Positions 9,159 to 18,422 of a stretch of DNA of 53,050 nucleotides are shown here, one piece after another. The notes under the pieces were generated by a model. That model did no database searches. It was not told the origin of the DNA and worked only from the letters and a program-made list of their open reading frames with translations. Position numbers and translations under genes: made by a program. This stretch comes from Candidatus Jordarchaeia archaeon (GTDB lineage Archaea > Asgardarchaeota > Jordiarchaeia > Jordiarchaeales > Jordiarchaeaceae): positions 1 through 53,050 of the forward strand of contig JAHAWU010000006.1 in the NCBI GenBank assembly GCA_018383815.1, in the 5' to 3' direction. Positions within the stretch are counted from its first letter, which is position 1, and each line of letters opens with the position of its first letter.

Positions 9159-11204
9159 ATGACGAGGCATTTGAGAAAATGGTTCTATCCCTTTACAGCC
9201 ATAGTAGGTCAAGAAAATCTTAAAACAGCACTTATTTCCGTAGCCATAAAGCCTTCAATTGGCGGCGTTCTCCTCCGTGGAGAGAGAGGCACTGGGAAAT
9301 CAACAGCTGCTCGAGCTCTCGCCGACCTTTTGCCGGAAATAGAGTTTGTAAAGGGATGCCCCTTCAACTGTAATCCAAAAGACACTTCAGAAATGTGTGA
9401 CGAGTGCTTACACAAATATGAGCGGGGAGAAGAACTTCCAGTAGAAAGAAGAAAAATGAAAGTAGTGGACCTACCCCTGAGCGCAACTGAGGATAGGGTG
9501 GTTGGCTCCCTAAATGTTGAGACCGCCTTAAAAGAAGGACAGGCCCGCCTGGAGCCCGGTCTCCTCGCAGAAGCAAACCGGGGAATACTGTACGTGGATG
9601 AGGTGAACCTATTAGAGGATCACCTGGTAGATGTGCTCTTGGACTCTGCGGCTATGGGTCTAAACATTGTGGAGCGGGAAGGAGTTTCGGTTGCGCATCC
9701 CTCAAAGTTCATTCTTATAGGAACCATGAATCCCGAAGAGGGAGAGCTAAGACCTCAAATATCTGACAGATTCGGCTTATGTGTGCAAATAGAGGCACTA
9801 AAGGACGTAGAACAGAGAAAGGAGATAGTTAGAAGAAGAGAGGAGTTTGAAAAAGACCCCAAAGCCTTCCAAGAGAAATACAGTTCACTGCAAAATGAGT
9901 TGCGGGAAAAAATTATCAGGGCCCGAGAAATTCTAAACCGAGTGGAAATCAGTGATCAGCTTCTGAGCATTGTTTCCAAGTTATGCCTGGATTTGAATGT
10001 TCATACCCATAGAGCAGACATTGTTATTGTGGGCACCGCTAAAGCCCTAGCAGCCTTTGAGGGAAGAACAGAAGTTACCATGGAGGACATAACAAAGGCC
10101 GCGAAGCTGGCTCTCCCCCACAGGCTTAGAAGATTGCCCTTCGAAGAAATCGAATCCAAAGAGAAAGAGCTTGAACAGGCTCTTCAAAACTTGCAAGAAA
10201 ATTCAAACCCACCCAGCACCCAAAGAAAACAACCCAAAAAAGAAACAGAAACAGAAAAGAGGAGCACCCAAAGCAGCTTCCAAGACTTGGTTGGAGTTGC
10301 GGGCAAAGCTCCCCAAAAGAAGATCGGTGAAATTGGAAAGCCAATCAGCACAAAAATGCTGAACATAGCTACACACCTCAGGAAGACTGCCAGAGGCTAT
10401 GGAAAGAGGTTCCCAGCCACATCAGACACATCGAAGGGACGTTACATAAAACCCCGCCTGTCCCAAAACCAGTTTCACGACATAGCCTTTGACGCCACTC
10501 TAAAAGCTGCAGCCCTAAGACTCTCACAAAACAATAGTGTCCAAGAATCTTTTCGGGTAGACCATCAAGACCTACGATTCAAAATGAGGAAGACCAAAAT
10601 CTCCTTCCTCATAGTGCTGGTGGTGGACTCCAGTAGCTCCATGAACATTTATGAAAGAATCGAGGCGGCCAAGGGCGCAGCCTACTCCATCCTAACAGCA
10701 TCATATCCCAAGAGGGATTACGTGGGAATAATAATATTAAAATCCACACAAGCCGAAGTTCTAGTTCCACCCACAAAGCACCTCATCCTCGGAAAAAGGT
10801 ATCTAAGGGATCTACCCTCAACTGGAAAAACACCGCTGGCCGCCGGGCTCCATAAAGCATTGAAGGTTATTGAAAACCAGAAGCTGAAAATCGGATCCAC
10901 AGTGCCAATAGTTGTGGTTATCTCAGATGGCCACGCCAATGTGCCGCTCAGCCCTGGAGCCAACATTGAAAAAGAGCTCAGAGCCCTTTCCAAACTCTTC
11001 TACGACAGGGGAATACACCTCATATCCATAGACACCGAAAAAGTTCCCAAAATTTTTGCACCAAGCGTAGGCTACATGAAAATGATTGCCGAAAACGCCC
11101 AAGGCGCATACTACAAAATAGAAGAAGTAACAGCAAACACCATCGAAAACATAATTCAAAACGAAAAAGAAAACCTCGCAGACACAATCAGCACAATCCT
11201 CTAA
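9159..11204 (+). CDS. Fused ChlI/ChlD-type AAA+ ATPase and VWA subunit of the chelatase
   Basis: About 681 residues forming the motor of the CobN chelatase. The N-terminal AAA+ module has Walker [10 protein letters not shown] (about residues 44-52) and Walker [11 protein letters not shown] near residue 145; in between lies the Cys-rich C-P-F-N-C...C-D-E-C segment typical of chelatase ATPases paired with CobN. A charged linker rich in N, P, K and E follows (about 345-375). The C-terminal VWA domain has the MIDAS motif D-S-S-S-S near residue 492. ATG 9150 abuts the AGGAAGG site, so ATG 9159 with nine-base spacing is preferred. The 3' third is unusually A/C-rich on the coding strand. Confidence 0.88.
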   Translation: MTRHLRKWFYPFTAIVGQENLKTALISVAIKPSIGGVLLRGERGTGKSTAARALADLLPEIEFVKGCPFNCNPKDTSEMCDECLHKYERGEELPVERRKMKVVDLPLSATEDRVVGSLNVETALKEGQARLEPGLLAEANRGILYVDEVNLLEDHLVDVLLDSAAMGLNIVEREGVSVAHPSKFILIGTMNPEEGELRPQISDRFGLCVQIEALKDVEQRKEIVRRREEFEKDPKAFQEKYSSLQNELREKIIRAREILNRVEISDQLLSIVSKLCLDLNVHTHRADIVIVGTAKALAAFEGRTEVTMEDITKAAKLALPHRLRRLPFEEIESKEKELEQALQNLQENSNPPSTQRKQPKKETETEKRSTQSSFQDLVGVAGKAPQKKIGEIGKPISTKMLNIATHLRKTARGYGKRFPATSDTSKGRYIKPRLSQNQFHDIAFDATLKAAALRLSQNNSVQESFRVDHQDLRFKMRKTKISFLIVLVVDSSSSMNIYERIEAAKGAAYSILTASYPKRDYVGIIILKSTQAEVLVPPTKHLILGKRYLRDLPSTGKTPLAAGLHKALKVIENQKLKIGSTVPIVVVISDGHANVPLSPGANIEKELRALSKLFYDRGIHLISIDTEKVPKIFAPSVGYMKMIAENAQGAYYKIEEVTANTIENIIQNEKENLADTISTIL

Positions 11205-11315
11205 CCAATAAAGCGCCATAACACACACCATTGAGGGTAAACGCCTCTTCTTGAAAACAGCCCTTACTTCCTATGACTGGGAATTTTGAATATTTTGGTG
11301 GAATTTTAATAAATT

Positions 11316-13313
11316 TTAGAGCGTAAGTAGTGATAGTATAAAGGCCACTAACCAGTAGAGTAGTAGGGCTGACAGGGTTCTAGGGAAAGCTTTAAGGAGG
11401 ACCGTGAAAAATCGTTCTCCATTTAGTAGACCCCACACATCCACTTCGCTCAGTATTCGATTCAGGGACACCATCACTTTTCGGGGTTTCGATAGTTGAC
11501 CCAAGAGTTTCTCAATTATTTTGATGGTGGGCTCGTGGATTTCACCTTTTGAACCGAACGGCTTCAGGAAAAGTAAATCTTGATGAGTGTCGCTAGTCAT
11601 AATTATAATATTATTTTCCTTGAATCCCCTTCTGAGAAAAAGCTTAAGGATTTTTCCCCCTAACTTGGGCTCCACCGTGTTCGCATCTAAAAGAACGTAA
11701 GCACATTTCTCCTTACTTTCCTCCAACTCTAAAACATATACGGATATTCCATCTCTTCCTATGGCTCTAGCGAGTTCCTCACACTCTGATTCTATTTCAC
11801 GCCTAGTAATTTTGAACCCCACAAATGAAAACCTCTCTTTTCTGGACTGCAAAGCTCCGACCACCGCCCTTTCCACCAATGCCTTTAGCTCCCCGATAAG
11901 AGGGTCTTCCATGTATAGAGGCCGCTCCTCCCTATGAGGATAAAAATGTTTATCCACAATTATGGCATCCTTCGCACCCACATTTTTAGCCACCTCAATC
12001 AGATAATTTCCCACACCATAAGATATGTCACCATTATTCTCATCGGACAAGTCGCAGAAAACTAGCACCTTTTGATCCACACCATTACTAAAAGCCTGGC
12101 AGAAGACCCGCACTCTCCCAATGCTTCCAAAACTTTCCTCAGAAAAAATGGGCGAAGCAAACTCGTAAAACTCCACACCCTCACCCCTCAGAAAGCCGCG
12201 AACCGCTTCCACAATCTTATATATTTCGGAGGCCGAAGAGGGGTTAAAATCATGTGTACTTGGAGAGTGGGGAACCATCACTAACTCATAATCTTTCCCT
12301 AAAGCTTCAGAAATTTTGTAGGAAAGCAGAGAACCGCAAAAAGAAAGTAAAGGCCCAGGGTGCAATGAAGGAACCACCATTAAAGAAGCATCCCCCTCAC
12401 CCGTTTTAAACGCCACCACCCCTGTCCACACCCTAAAGGTTTCTCTAAAATCGGCAAAATACAAGGCATCCTCCAGTCCAGCATCCCTCAAAAGGTCCCA
12501 GGTTATCAATCTGCGGATAACGTCAAACTGACTCACCCGAACCTTCCTATCGCCAGAGCGGAAAGTTGTCGAAGTGCCCAAAGCCACCGCTTCAAAAATG
12601 AGAGTAGGTATAACCACACAATACACAGTCGCCGAAACCACATAGGTAAGTGGAGAACCCGCCAATTGGAAAACCTCCACCAAGTAAACAGCAGGAGCAA
12701 CAGCCACAGGAAACCTCAAAAACCGGACCAGACTCAGCCTCTCTGTTGCAGGCAGAAGGTAAAAGTACCGAATACTAACAATCCAGAAAATTCGATCCAC
12801 AATATCCGTGCTGGAAGCAATAAACCCCATAGAGTACAAAACCAGCCCGTTAACCCCCCTATATAAGTTATAAAGCCTAAAAGGATCAGCTGCAACGGGC
12901 ATAGAGAGAACATAAGAAAAAAACATTCGATTGACTGCAGCCTTTATCACCAAGAGATAATTCGCCAAACCCCACAGCGCAGGATAAACCAACAACAGCA
13001 ACAGCAACAGGGTAACAGCGACAATGGCCGAAAAAACATTAGCCCTACACCTCAAACCAAGCTCCGGAAAAACAAAAGGCTTCCTAGAAAACAGAAAAAA
13101 ACAAAAAACAGCGTCAACAACCAAACTAAAAATGAAAAAATGCCCGAAAGGAAAAAGAGAAGCCACTACCCCCCGATCAAAAGGAGATAAACTCCAAAAA
13201 AACAAGCAAACAAAAGCAACCTCCACTAAGATAATCGGGTAACCAAAAGGATACCTGCAGGGAACCCTATACAAGCCCCTGAGAAGCCTCACAAAAAATA
13301 ACCACATAACCAC
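11316..13313 (-). CDS. DUF2070 family archaeal membrane protein
   Basis: A 665-residue protein of the archaea-specific DUF2070 family. About the first 250 residues are hydrophobic, with roughly six or seven membrane helices. The soluble middle carries family motifs including S-L-H-P-G-P near residue 315 and V-P-H-S-P-S-T-H-D near residue 340, whose histidines suggest a metal site. A final hydrophobic helix (L-L-L-Y-W-L-V-A-F) closes the protein. No function is established for the family. The gene converges on the chelatase operon. Its base composition drifts along its length: the plus strand is mildly G/T-rich at 11.3 kb and strongly A/C-rich by 13.3 kb. Confidence 0.8.
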   Translation of the reverse strand: MVMWLFFVRLLRGLYRVPCRYPFGYPIILVEVAFVCLFFWSLSPFDRGVVASLFPFGHFFIFSLVVDAVFCFFLFSRKPFVFPELGLRCRANVFSAIVAVTLLLLLLLVYPALWGLANYLLVIKAAVNRMFFSYVLSMPVAADPFRLYNLYRGVNGLVLYSMGFIASSTDIVDRIFWIVSIRYFYLLPATERLSLVRFLRFPVAVAPAVYLVEVFQLAGSPLTYVVSATVYCVVIPTLIFEAVALGTSTTFRSGDRKVRVSQFDVIRRLITWDLLRDAGLEDALYFADFRETFRVWTGVVAFKTGEGDASLMVVPSLHPGPLLSFCGSLLSYKISEALGKDYELVMVPHSPSTHDFNPSSASEIYKIVEAVRGFLRGEGVEFYEFASPIFSEESFGSIGRVRVFCQAFSNGVDQKVLVFCDLSDENNGDISYGVGNYLIEVAKNVGAKDAIIVDKHFYPHREERPLYMEDPLIGELKALVERAVVGALQSRKERFSFVGFKITRREIESECEELARAIGRDGISVYVLELEESKEKCAYVLLDANTVEPKLGGKILKLFLRRGFKENNIIIMTSDTHQDLLFLKPFGSKGEIHEPTIKIIEKLLGQLSKPRKVMVSLNRILSEVDVWGLLNGERFFTVLLKAFPRTLSALLLYWLVAFILSLLTL

Positions 13314-13593
13314 AACCCATCAAAAAGCTATCAACAAAATCACAAACAAATTCACCAATAAGCCCATCCCCCTTTTTAAACTTTTGAAAACCCCAAACTA
13401 CCAACACAAAAAAGCCACCACCGGAAAACCCGCAAAAACATAAAAAACATCCAAAAAATCAGGCATAAAAACAAAAACCAATCCCTACAAACAGCCCACA
13501 AATCCACAAGAAACAAACATCCCACAGCACAAAAACCCCAAACCACCAGAAACCCACACAATCCCACATGCCTGAGAAAATTTATTGGTGGCA
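13314..13593. other. A/C-rich non-coding DNA
   Basis: The plus strand is strongly depleted in G and T; in 13441-13500, 51 of 60 bases are A or C. Open frames here are composition artefacts (Lys/Asn/Thr/Pro repeats one way, Cys/Phe/Val/Trp the other). It is part of the large strand-asymmetry domain ending at about 15.54 kb. Confidence 0.6.
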
Positions 13594-14058
13594 CTAAATT
13601 TTCGCTTCATCCATTTTCTTTAAAGCCTCTTGCAAGCTATACTTCTCCGCAATGTGAACCCTAGCCTTCTTATAAGAAGGGCTCAACAAAGGAAGAAGGG
13701 GCCTAAACTTGGAAACCTCCACAAGAGAACCCTTAACCTTAACCTTCCGCAACAACATAACCCTCATGGGATTAACCCTCTGAGTCATCACACCATCAAA
13801 CACCAAAGCCTCCGAAGAAACAACCAAATTCGGCTCCCCCGGAAGCAAATCCCAATGCACAACAACCTCCCCCCCAGAAGTAAGCTCAACATCAAAAGAA
13901 AGACCAAGATCAGAAACCTCAAACCGATAAACCCTACGCAAACCACCAGTAATACCCCTAATCCTATCCTTAAAATCCTGACTCTGACTATTAAAAACAA
14001 CACACATCACATCAACAATCTCCCTAACAACGTCACCAGTCACACCTTCAATAACCAA
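13594..14058 (-). CDS. SCP2-like (sterol-carrier fold) small protein
   Basis: A protein of about 154 residues. Its C-terminal half resembles an SCP2-type lipid-binding domain: a beta-strand segment with L-S-F-D-V-E-L and V-V-H-W-D, then E-A-L-V-F-D-G-V-M-T followed by K-V-K-V-K-G-S-L-V-E-V-S-K-F. Such domains bind hydrophobic ligands or act as accessory domains. The frame extends to 14109 through a Cys/Val run that comes from CA-repeat DNA. A GGAGGT site at 14065-14070 sits six bases before TTG 14058, which I take as the real start. It lies upstream of and in the same direction as the DUF2070 gene. The family call is tentative. Confidence 0.6.
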   Translation of the reverse strand: MVIEGVTGDVVREIVDVMCVVFNSQSQDFKDRIRGITGGLRRVYRFEVSDLGLSFDVELTSGGEVVVHWDLLPGEPNLVVSSEALVFDGVMTQRVNPMRVMLLRKVKVKGSLVEVSKFRPLLPLLSPSYKKARVHIAEKYSLQEALKKMDEAKI

Positions 14059-14568
14059 AACCAAACCTCCCAACAACACACAAACACAAACACACACCAC
14101 ACAATACACACAACCCCCGCTAAAAAAACTATCGCCACCAACAAAAAACCCAAAAAAACCACAACCCCTAAAAAAACACGTAACAACAAAAAAATAGACA
14201 CATCAAACTCATTCAGCCCCATTTCAAGCCCAAATCACAAAAAAGCCCCATAAAACAGACACCCAACAAAAGACTCACCAAAGAAACACACCAATAACAG
14301 AAAACAGAGACACCCCTCTTCCCCAAAAAGCACGGACTAGCGGATTCTTTAACAACATCACACCAAAATTTCGAGAAAAAAGTGAAAACATGCATATTGC
14401 ACCATCACCACAAACAAAAATTTACGCACCCACACCAAACAATTACCAATAAACACCCCAACACATAGCCGAACCAAACCACACCACAACCCAAACGCCC
14501 CAATAAAAATAAAAGCACAAAAAATACGTATTCACTGGAAACGAAAAAAAAGAACAGGAGGAAAAAAG
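14059..14568. other. Extremely A/C-rich intergenic DNA with CA-rich tract
   Basis: This is the divergent region between the SCP2-like and RuBisCO-like genes. In 14041-14100, 56 of 60 plus-strand bases are A or C and none is G; a CA-rich run spans about 14070-14110. Open frames on both strands are compositional. A ribosome binding site for the RuBisCO-like gene (CAGGAGGA) lies at the right end. I see no other element. Confidence 0.6.
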
Positions 14569-15873
14569 TTGGGAGAAAAAAAATACGAACTACTAACAAC
14601 ACCAGAAGCACTACCCGAAGGCATAGACCCAGAAGAATACATAATCGCAACCTACTACACAATCCAACCCTCATGGCTAGACGGATACACACTAGCCCAA
14701 GCCGCAGCACTAGAACAAAGCACCGGAACATGGACCCCAGTACCCAAAGAAACACCTGAAGTCAGAAAACTACACGCAGCCCGAGTAATAGGAGTATACG
14801 AAATCCCACCCCACCAATGGCAACTACCAAAAACAGAAGAAAGACACTGGATAATACAAATAGCATACCCCATAAGAAACCTCGGAGAACCCAACCTACC
14901 CCTGCTATTCAGCACAGTAGTCGGAAACCTCGCAGCCGCAGGAAAAATAAAACTCCTAGACCTCAACTTCCCCAAAAAATGGGTAGAAGGATTCAAGGGA
15001 CCAAAATTCGGAATACAAGGAGTAAGACAAGTACTAGGAATAAAAGACCGACCCATACTAAACAACATGATAAAACCCTGCGTCTACTCACCATGCGAAA
15101 TAGGAGCAGACCTAGCATACCAAGTCGCAGCAGGCGGAGTAGACCTCATAAAAGACGACGAACTACTAGCAGACATGGAACTAAACCGAGTAGAAGACCG
15201 AGTAGTAAAATTCATGGAAGCCATAGACAAAGCAAACGAAGAAAAAGGAGAAAAAACACTCTACACAGTAAACATAACCGACCGACCCAAAAAAACCCTA
15301 GAACTCGCAGAACGAGCCATAGAACTAGGAGCCAACGCCCTCATGGTCAACATAATCACAACAGGATACGAAACATTCAGAGACCTAGCAGAAGACCCCA
15401 GCATCAAAGTACCCATACTTGCCCACACCGACTTTGCCGCCACCATGTACCCCTCACCCCACTACGGAATAGACGCCAGACTCGTACTAGGAAAATTCTG
15501 CAGACTAGCAGGAGCAGACATAGAAGTTTACCCAGCGCCATATGGTAAGGCGCCTTTCATGAAGGAGACTTATTTGCAGATTTGGCGTGAGTTGACTTTT
15601 CCGTTTTATCATTTGAGGCCGACTATGCCTATGCCTGCTGGTGGAATCATTGTGCAGCTTGTTCCTCAGATTATGGCTGATATTGGTAGGGATTTTGTGG
15701 TGGGTGTTGGTGGTGCGATGCATGCTCATCCTGATGGTCCTCGTGCTGGTGCTATTTCTTTCCGTCAGGCTATTGATGCTGCTATGAAGGGTATTCCGCT
15801 GGAGAAGTATGCCGAGGATCATAAGGAGCTCGGTCGCGCCCTTGGTACTTGGAAGACTAGTAAGCTGGTGTAA
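14569..15873 (+). CDS. RuBisCO-like protein (form IV or divergent form III large subunit)
   Basis: A 434-residue member of the RuBisCO large-subunit superfamily. Retained landmarks are E49 and T54 in E-Q-S-T-G-T-W, N120 in V-V-G-N, K169 in I-K-P, the carbamylation motif K195-D-D-E and the loop-6 Lys K327. By eye against the plant enzyme, four catalytic positions are changed: K177 to C171, R295 to T287, H327 to V320 and S379 to A357. That argues against a normal carboxylase. RLPs of this superfamily act as enolases, isomerases or decarboxylases on sugar phosphates or thio-sugars. The start is TTG behind CAGGAGGA. Codon use flips inside the gene at about codon 325. The gene stands alone; the nearest sugar enzyme is the kinase 2.5 kb away. 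Confidence 0.85.
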   Translation: MGEKKYELLTTPEALPEGIDPEEYIIATYYTIQPSWLDGYTLAQAAALEQSTGTWTPVPKETPEVRKLHAARVIGVYEIPPHQWQLPKTEERHWIIQIAYPIRNLGEPNLPLLFSTVVGNLAAAGKIKLLDLNFPKKWVEGFKGPKFGIQGVRQVLGIKDRPILNNMIKPCVYSPCEIGADLAYQVAAGGVDLIKDDELLADMELNRVEDRVVKFMEAIDKANEEKGEKTLYTVNITDRPKKTLELAERAIELGANALMVNIITTGYETFRDLAEDPSIKVPILAHTDFAATMYPSPHYGIDARLVLGKFCRLAGADIEVYPAPYGKAPFMKETYLQIWRELTFPFYHLRPTMPMPAGGIIVQLVPQIMADIGRDFVVGVGGAMHAHPDGPRAGAISFRQAIDAAMKGIPLEKYAEDHKELGRALGTWKTSKLV

Positions 15874-15892
15874 GTGGGTTTGGTTTTTGGGG

Positions 15893-15930
15893 TCTCCTCT
15901 TTTTATTTTTCCTTTTTTGTTTTGTTTTGT
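15893..15930 (+). terminator. T-rich terminator region after the RuBisCO-like gene
   Basis: About 20 bases after the stop, several T runs appear (five to six T's each, interrupted by CC and G). This is the oligo-T pattern that ends archaeal transcripts. The region is also part of a broadly G/T-rich domain, which lowers certainty. Confidence 0.4.
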
Positions 15931-16214
15931 GGGGTTTTCTACTCGGTTTTTGGGCATTGAATGTGTTGGTTTATTTTTTTCTGGTTTTTGTTTTTTGTTG
16001 TGTTAAAATATCTTTGTTATGGATTACTTGTGGCTGGCATGGTCAAATTTGCATTTGAGATGTCTAGTTTGGTAAACTGGTTTGGGGTAGTGGATTTGTT
16101 CCTCGGGGGGTTTGGAATGTTGATGTTTGATGTAGTAACTGTTATAAGGCGTGAGGGAAACCAGTATCTTAATTGTAGAGTGAAGCTTGCTTAAATTTGA
16201 ATGGAGAATGCTAT
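15931..16214. other. G/T-rich intergenic DNA
   Basis: Strongly G/T-rich on the plus strand (50 of 60 bases in 15901-15960). A 77-codon frame here encodes a Phe/Trp/Leu-rich peptide explained by composition. No gene or structured element is supported. Confidence 0.5.
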
Positions 16215-16802
16215 ATGAAAAGAAATGTGCAGGAGAGAGCCGATGAAATTCTTAAGATGGATATTGATGAGAATTATGAGAAGATAGAGCAAGCGTATCG
16301 TGAACTTCTGGAATCCAGTGAACCGGAATCTTTCCAGATTCTTTTAGTGTTGTTATCTTCTGGTGATGTGATTCATACTCAGAAGGCTGCTGATGTTCTG
16401 GCGTTGAAGAGGGATCCGAAATATTTGCCTGAAATTAGGAGGATAAGGGAGAAGTTGCCTGAGCGTAAGGGGTTGAGGGACTATCGGTGGACTGTGGATA
16501 GAGCTATTGAAATTCTTGAAAATGTCAGGAGGGGGTCGAAGTGTAGATGTGCGTTGTATAAATTTCAGTCGGGGTTCAGCGAAAGATTCAATCCAAGTGT
16601 GGAGCAAAGTGAGGGATTTGTTTCCATTGTTAGAGAGGTTGTACACCGAGATAAGTATTTCACAGAATATTTTTGCAGGTGTAATATGTGTGCTAGGAGG
16701 TGGAGAGTGATCGACGAAATAGGCTACCACTATCCCCTGTATGCATGGGAGGAAATCACAGATAGAAGGGAATACGATGCCTATTTTGAGAATAGTGATT
16801 AA
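16215..16802 (+). CDS. HEAT-repeat-like protein with C-terminal cysteine cluster
   Basis: A soluble protein of about 195 residues that I do not recognise. Its N-terminal two thirds are helical pairs with a HEAT-like rhythm (E-S-F-Q-I-L-L-V-L-L...A-A-D-V-L-A-L...L-P-E-I-R-R-I). The C-terminal part holds C-R-C near residue 112 and C-R-C-N-M-C near residue 160, which could bind zinc or an Fe-S cluster. ATG 16215 is chosen because GGAG lies eight bases upstream; the frame is open from TTG 16197. A second, broken HEAT-like gene follows, so the two may have formed one functional group. Confidence 0.6.
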   Translation: MKRNVQERADEILKMDIDENYEKIEQAYRELLESSEPESFQILLVLLSSGDVIHTQKAADVLALKRDPKYLPEIRRIREKLPERKGLRDYRWTVDRAIEILENVRRGSKCRCALYKFQSGFSERFNPSVEQSEGFVSIVREVVHRDKYFTEYFCRCNMCARRWRVIDEIGYHYPLYAWEEITDRREYDAYFENSD

Positions 16803-17035
16803 AATCATATTTTCAAGCGGCGCTCCTATTTTTTCGGAACTACTTTTTGCTGCTGGGTTCTTTGAGGCGAACTCCACCAGTTTTTAATACAAACATGTAT
16901 AAAAAATGGGGGCTGGAAAGCGCACAGAAGGAAAGGGGTTAGGGTAGGAAAGCCACAAAAAACAACTATGAGGAGTCCTGTCTGAACATATGGTTTTATC
17001 TATTATGATTGCCTTAAACTATTAAGTTTAGGTTT

Positions 17036-17622
17036 ATGCCGCCTGAAGCCTCGCGTAATTGGAAGCGGTTTTATGACAGCTTTTTTGGGATCCTTATTGG
17101 GCTTGGCATGATGGTTTAGATATTGACGCTTTACATTCACTTTCTCCTGAGGAAAAGGAGAAGGCTGAGGAATTGTTGTTGGAGAGGGTGAATGAGTATG
17201 ATTCTAGGGCTGCGGGGGGTCTGGGTGAGCCCCGCTCAAAAAAAGCAGTTGCGAGACTGGGGGAGCTTCTAGGTAAGGTCAGGGGGAGAGAGCTGGTGGA
17301 TATAGCTGTGGCACTCGCCAAAATCGAGGGAGACAAGTAAATAATACATGTTTTGAAAAGTGATTCATGGTGGTATGATCGGCTATGGGCTGCTATGCAT
17401 CTGTGCGAATCCGATTCCCCGGAAGCAGTTGAAGCGCTGCTTGAAGCCGTGAAGGATTCAGATTACCTAATCCGCGTTCATGTTTGTAGCTCACTTCTAT
17501 ACTTACATGGGTTTAAGCCGGATATCTCCCTCTACGAGGACATATTTGAGAATATCATAACTCCAGAGGAGGGCGAATCCTCCGAGGGAGATTATAAAAA
17601 ATATGAGGTTGCCGTTAACTAA
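17036..17622 (+). pseudogene. Broken HEAT-repeat protein gene (frameshift and in-frame stop)
   Basis: Three segments together look like one HEAT-type protein. From ATG 17036 the frame gives M-P-P-E-A-S-R-N-W-K-R-F-Y-D-S-F-F and then loses coding character. One base removed in the T run near 17074-17080 explains the shift into the next frame, which reads F-W-D-P-Y-W-A-W-H-D-G-L-D and runs through A-E-E-L-L-L-E-R to a TAA at 17338-17340. Past that stop the same frame goes on as S-D-S-W-W-Y-D-R-L-W-A-A-M-H-L and ends at 17622. The last piece might be translated alone from TTG 17353. Sequence error could explain the frameshift; the stop makes real decay more likely. Confidence 0.6.
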
Positions 17623-18422
17623 TTGTGTAAAATGTTTAGGGAAAAAGAGGATTCAGGGCAAGAATGCGAGTATTAAATGCTTACTAAATAAATCGGTGTT
17701 ATTCGAATTCACAAATTCATATCCAAACTTTTTGATATTAACAGATTCCCATTTTTAACCTATTTTAACGACTTGATTTCTTCTTTGAGGCATTGTAATC
17801 AAAAGATGGAGAGGATTGTTTTCATGAGTTTGTTTATTGTTCTCTGGATGAATAGAATACTTGCTGAATTCTAGGAATATCAGTCTGAAGCCGGTAATTT
17901 ATTATGGGCAGAATTAATCCACTATCATGAAAAGTGTGGTACCTATCATGCTAAGAATTTCGGCGGTTGAGGAAGCCCCTGAATATTGGTTGTATTCCGT
18001 ACCGAATAACTTGCCGAACCTAGTGTAATGAGTGTTTAGTCAATTACCGCAAAAACTACGTGTATAACGGTGAAATTCGTAGTTACGGAACCTTTAGTGA
18101 GAGAGGCTCCGACCTTCGCAGGGTGGTCAAAGCCTTATTATTTATTACTCGGTCATGGCAACTAAGTACATATTAAAAACAGGAGAAAATATGTGGGAAA
18201 TCTAGTGGAAACAGTTTTTGAAAGATTAAGACTAGTTCTGAATGTGTGAGATGTGGAAATCTTGCGGATAATTTGTTTACGCCTCAACACTGCAAACTTC
18301 CGAGCATGGAGAAATTTTGCCAGATTTGATTTGGAGAATGTGTTCTAGGGGAACCTTCCTGAGGGAAAGGGGATAAAACCTTTAAAAAAGGTATGTGGGG
18401 GGGGTGGAGATCTTTTGGTTTT
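17623..18422. other. 800-base gap without a recognisable gene
   Basis: Only short frames occur. One, about 50 codons (roughly 18027-18178), reads N-Y-R-K-N-Y-V-Y-N-G-E-I-R and could be a gene remnant. A perfect hairpin AACTACG/CGTAGTT lies at 18054-18060 and 18078-18084, extended by CCG (18047-18049) with CGG (18086-18088). The left end is AT-rich. I cannot tell whether this holds a decayed gene, an RNA or nothing. Confidence 0.4.

Noticed and set aside
13630-14253. A 207-codon plus-strand frame opposite the SCP2-like gene
   Set aside because: It is made of Asn, Thr, Lys, Pro and Gln because the plus strand has almost no G or T; stops are rare for that reason. The minus-strand frame has a ribosome binding site and domain-like sequence.
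14817-15548. A 243-codon frame inside the RuBisCO-like gene
   Set aside because: It is a shifted frame of the RLP gene, rich in Arg, Thr and His from A/C-biased codons, and it ends where the bias flips.
14569-15873. Bona fide form III RuBisCO carboxylase
   Set aside because: Four active-site residues differ from carboxylating enzymes, so I call it RuBisCO-like.
15961-16194. A 77-codon Phe/Trp/Val-rich frame after the RLP gene
   Set aside because: It lies in G/T-rich DNA that gives hydrophobic codons by chance; it has no ribosome binding site and no domain pattern.
17960-18130. RNase P RNA-like segment (GAGGAAGCCCC)
   Set aside because: The resemblance to the conserved P4 region is partial, and the matching downstream conserved region is absent.
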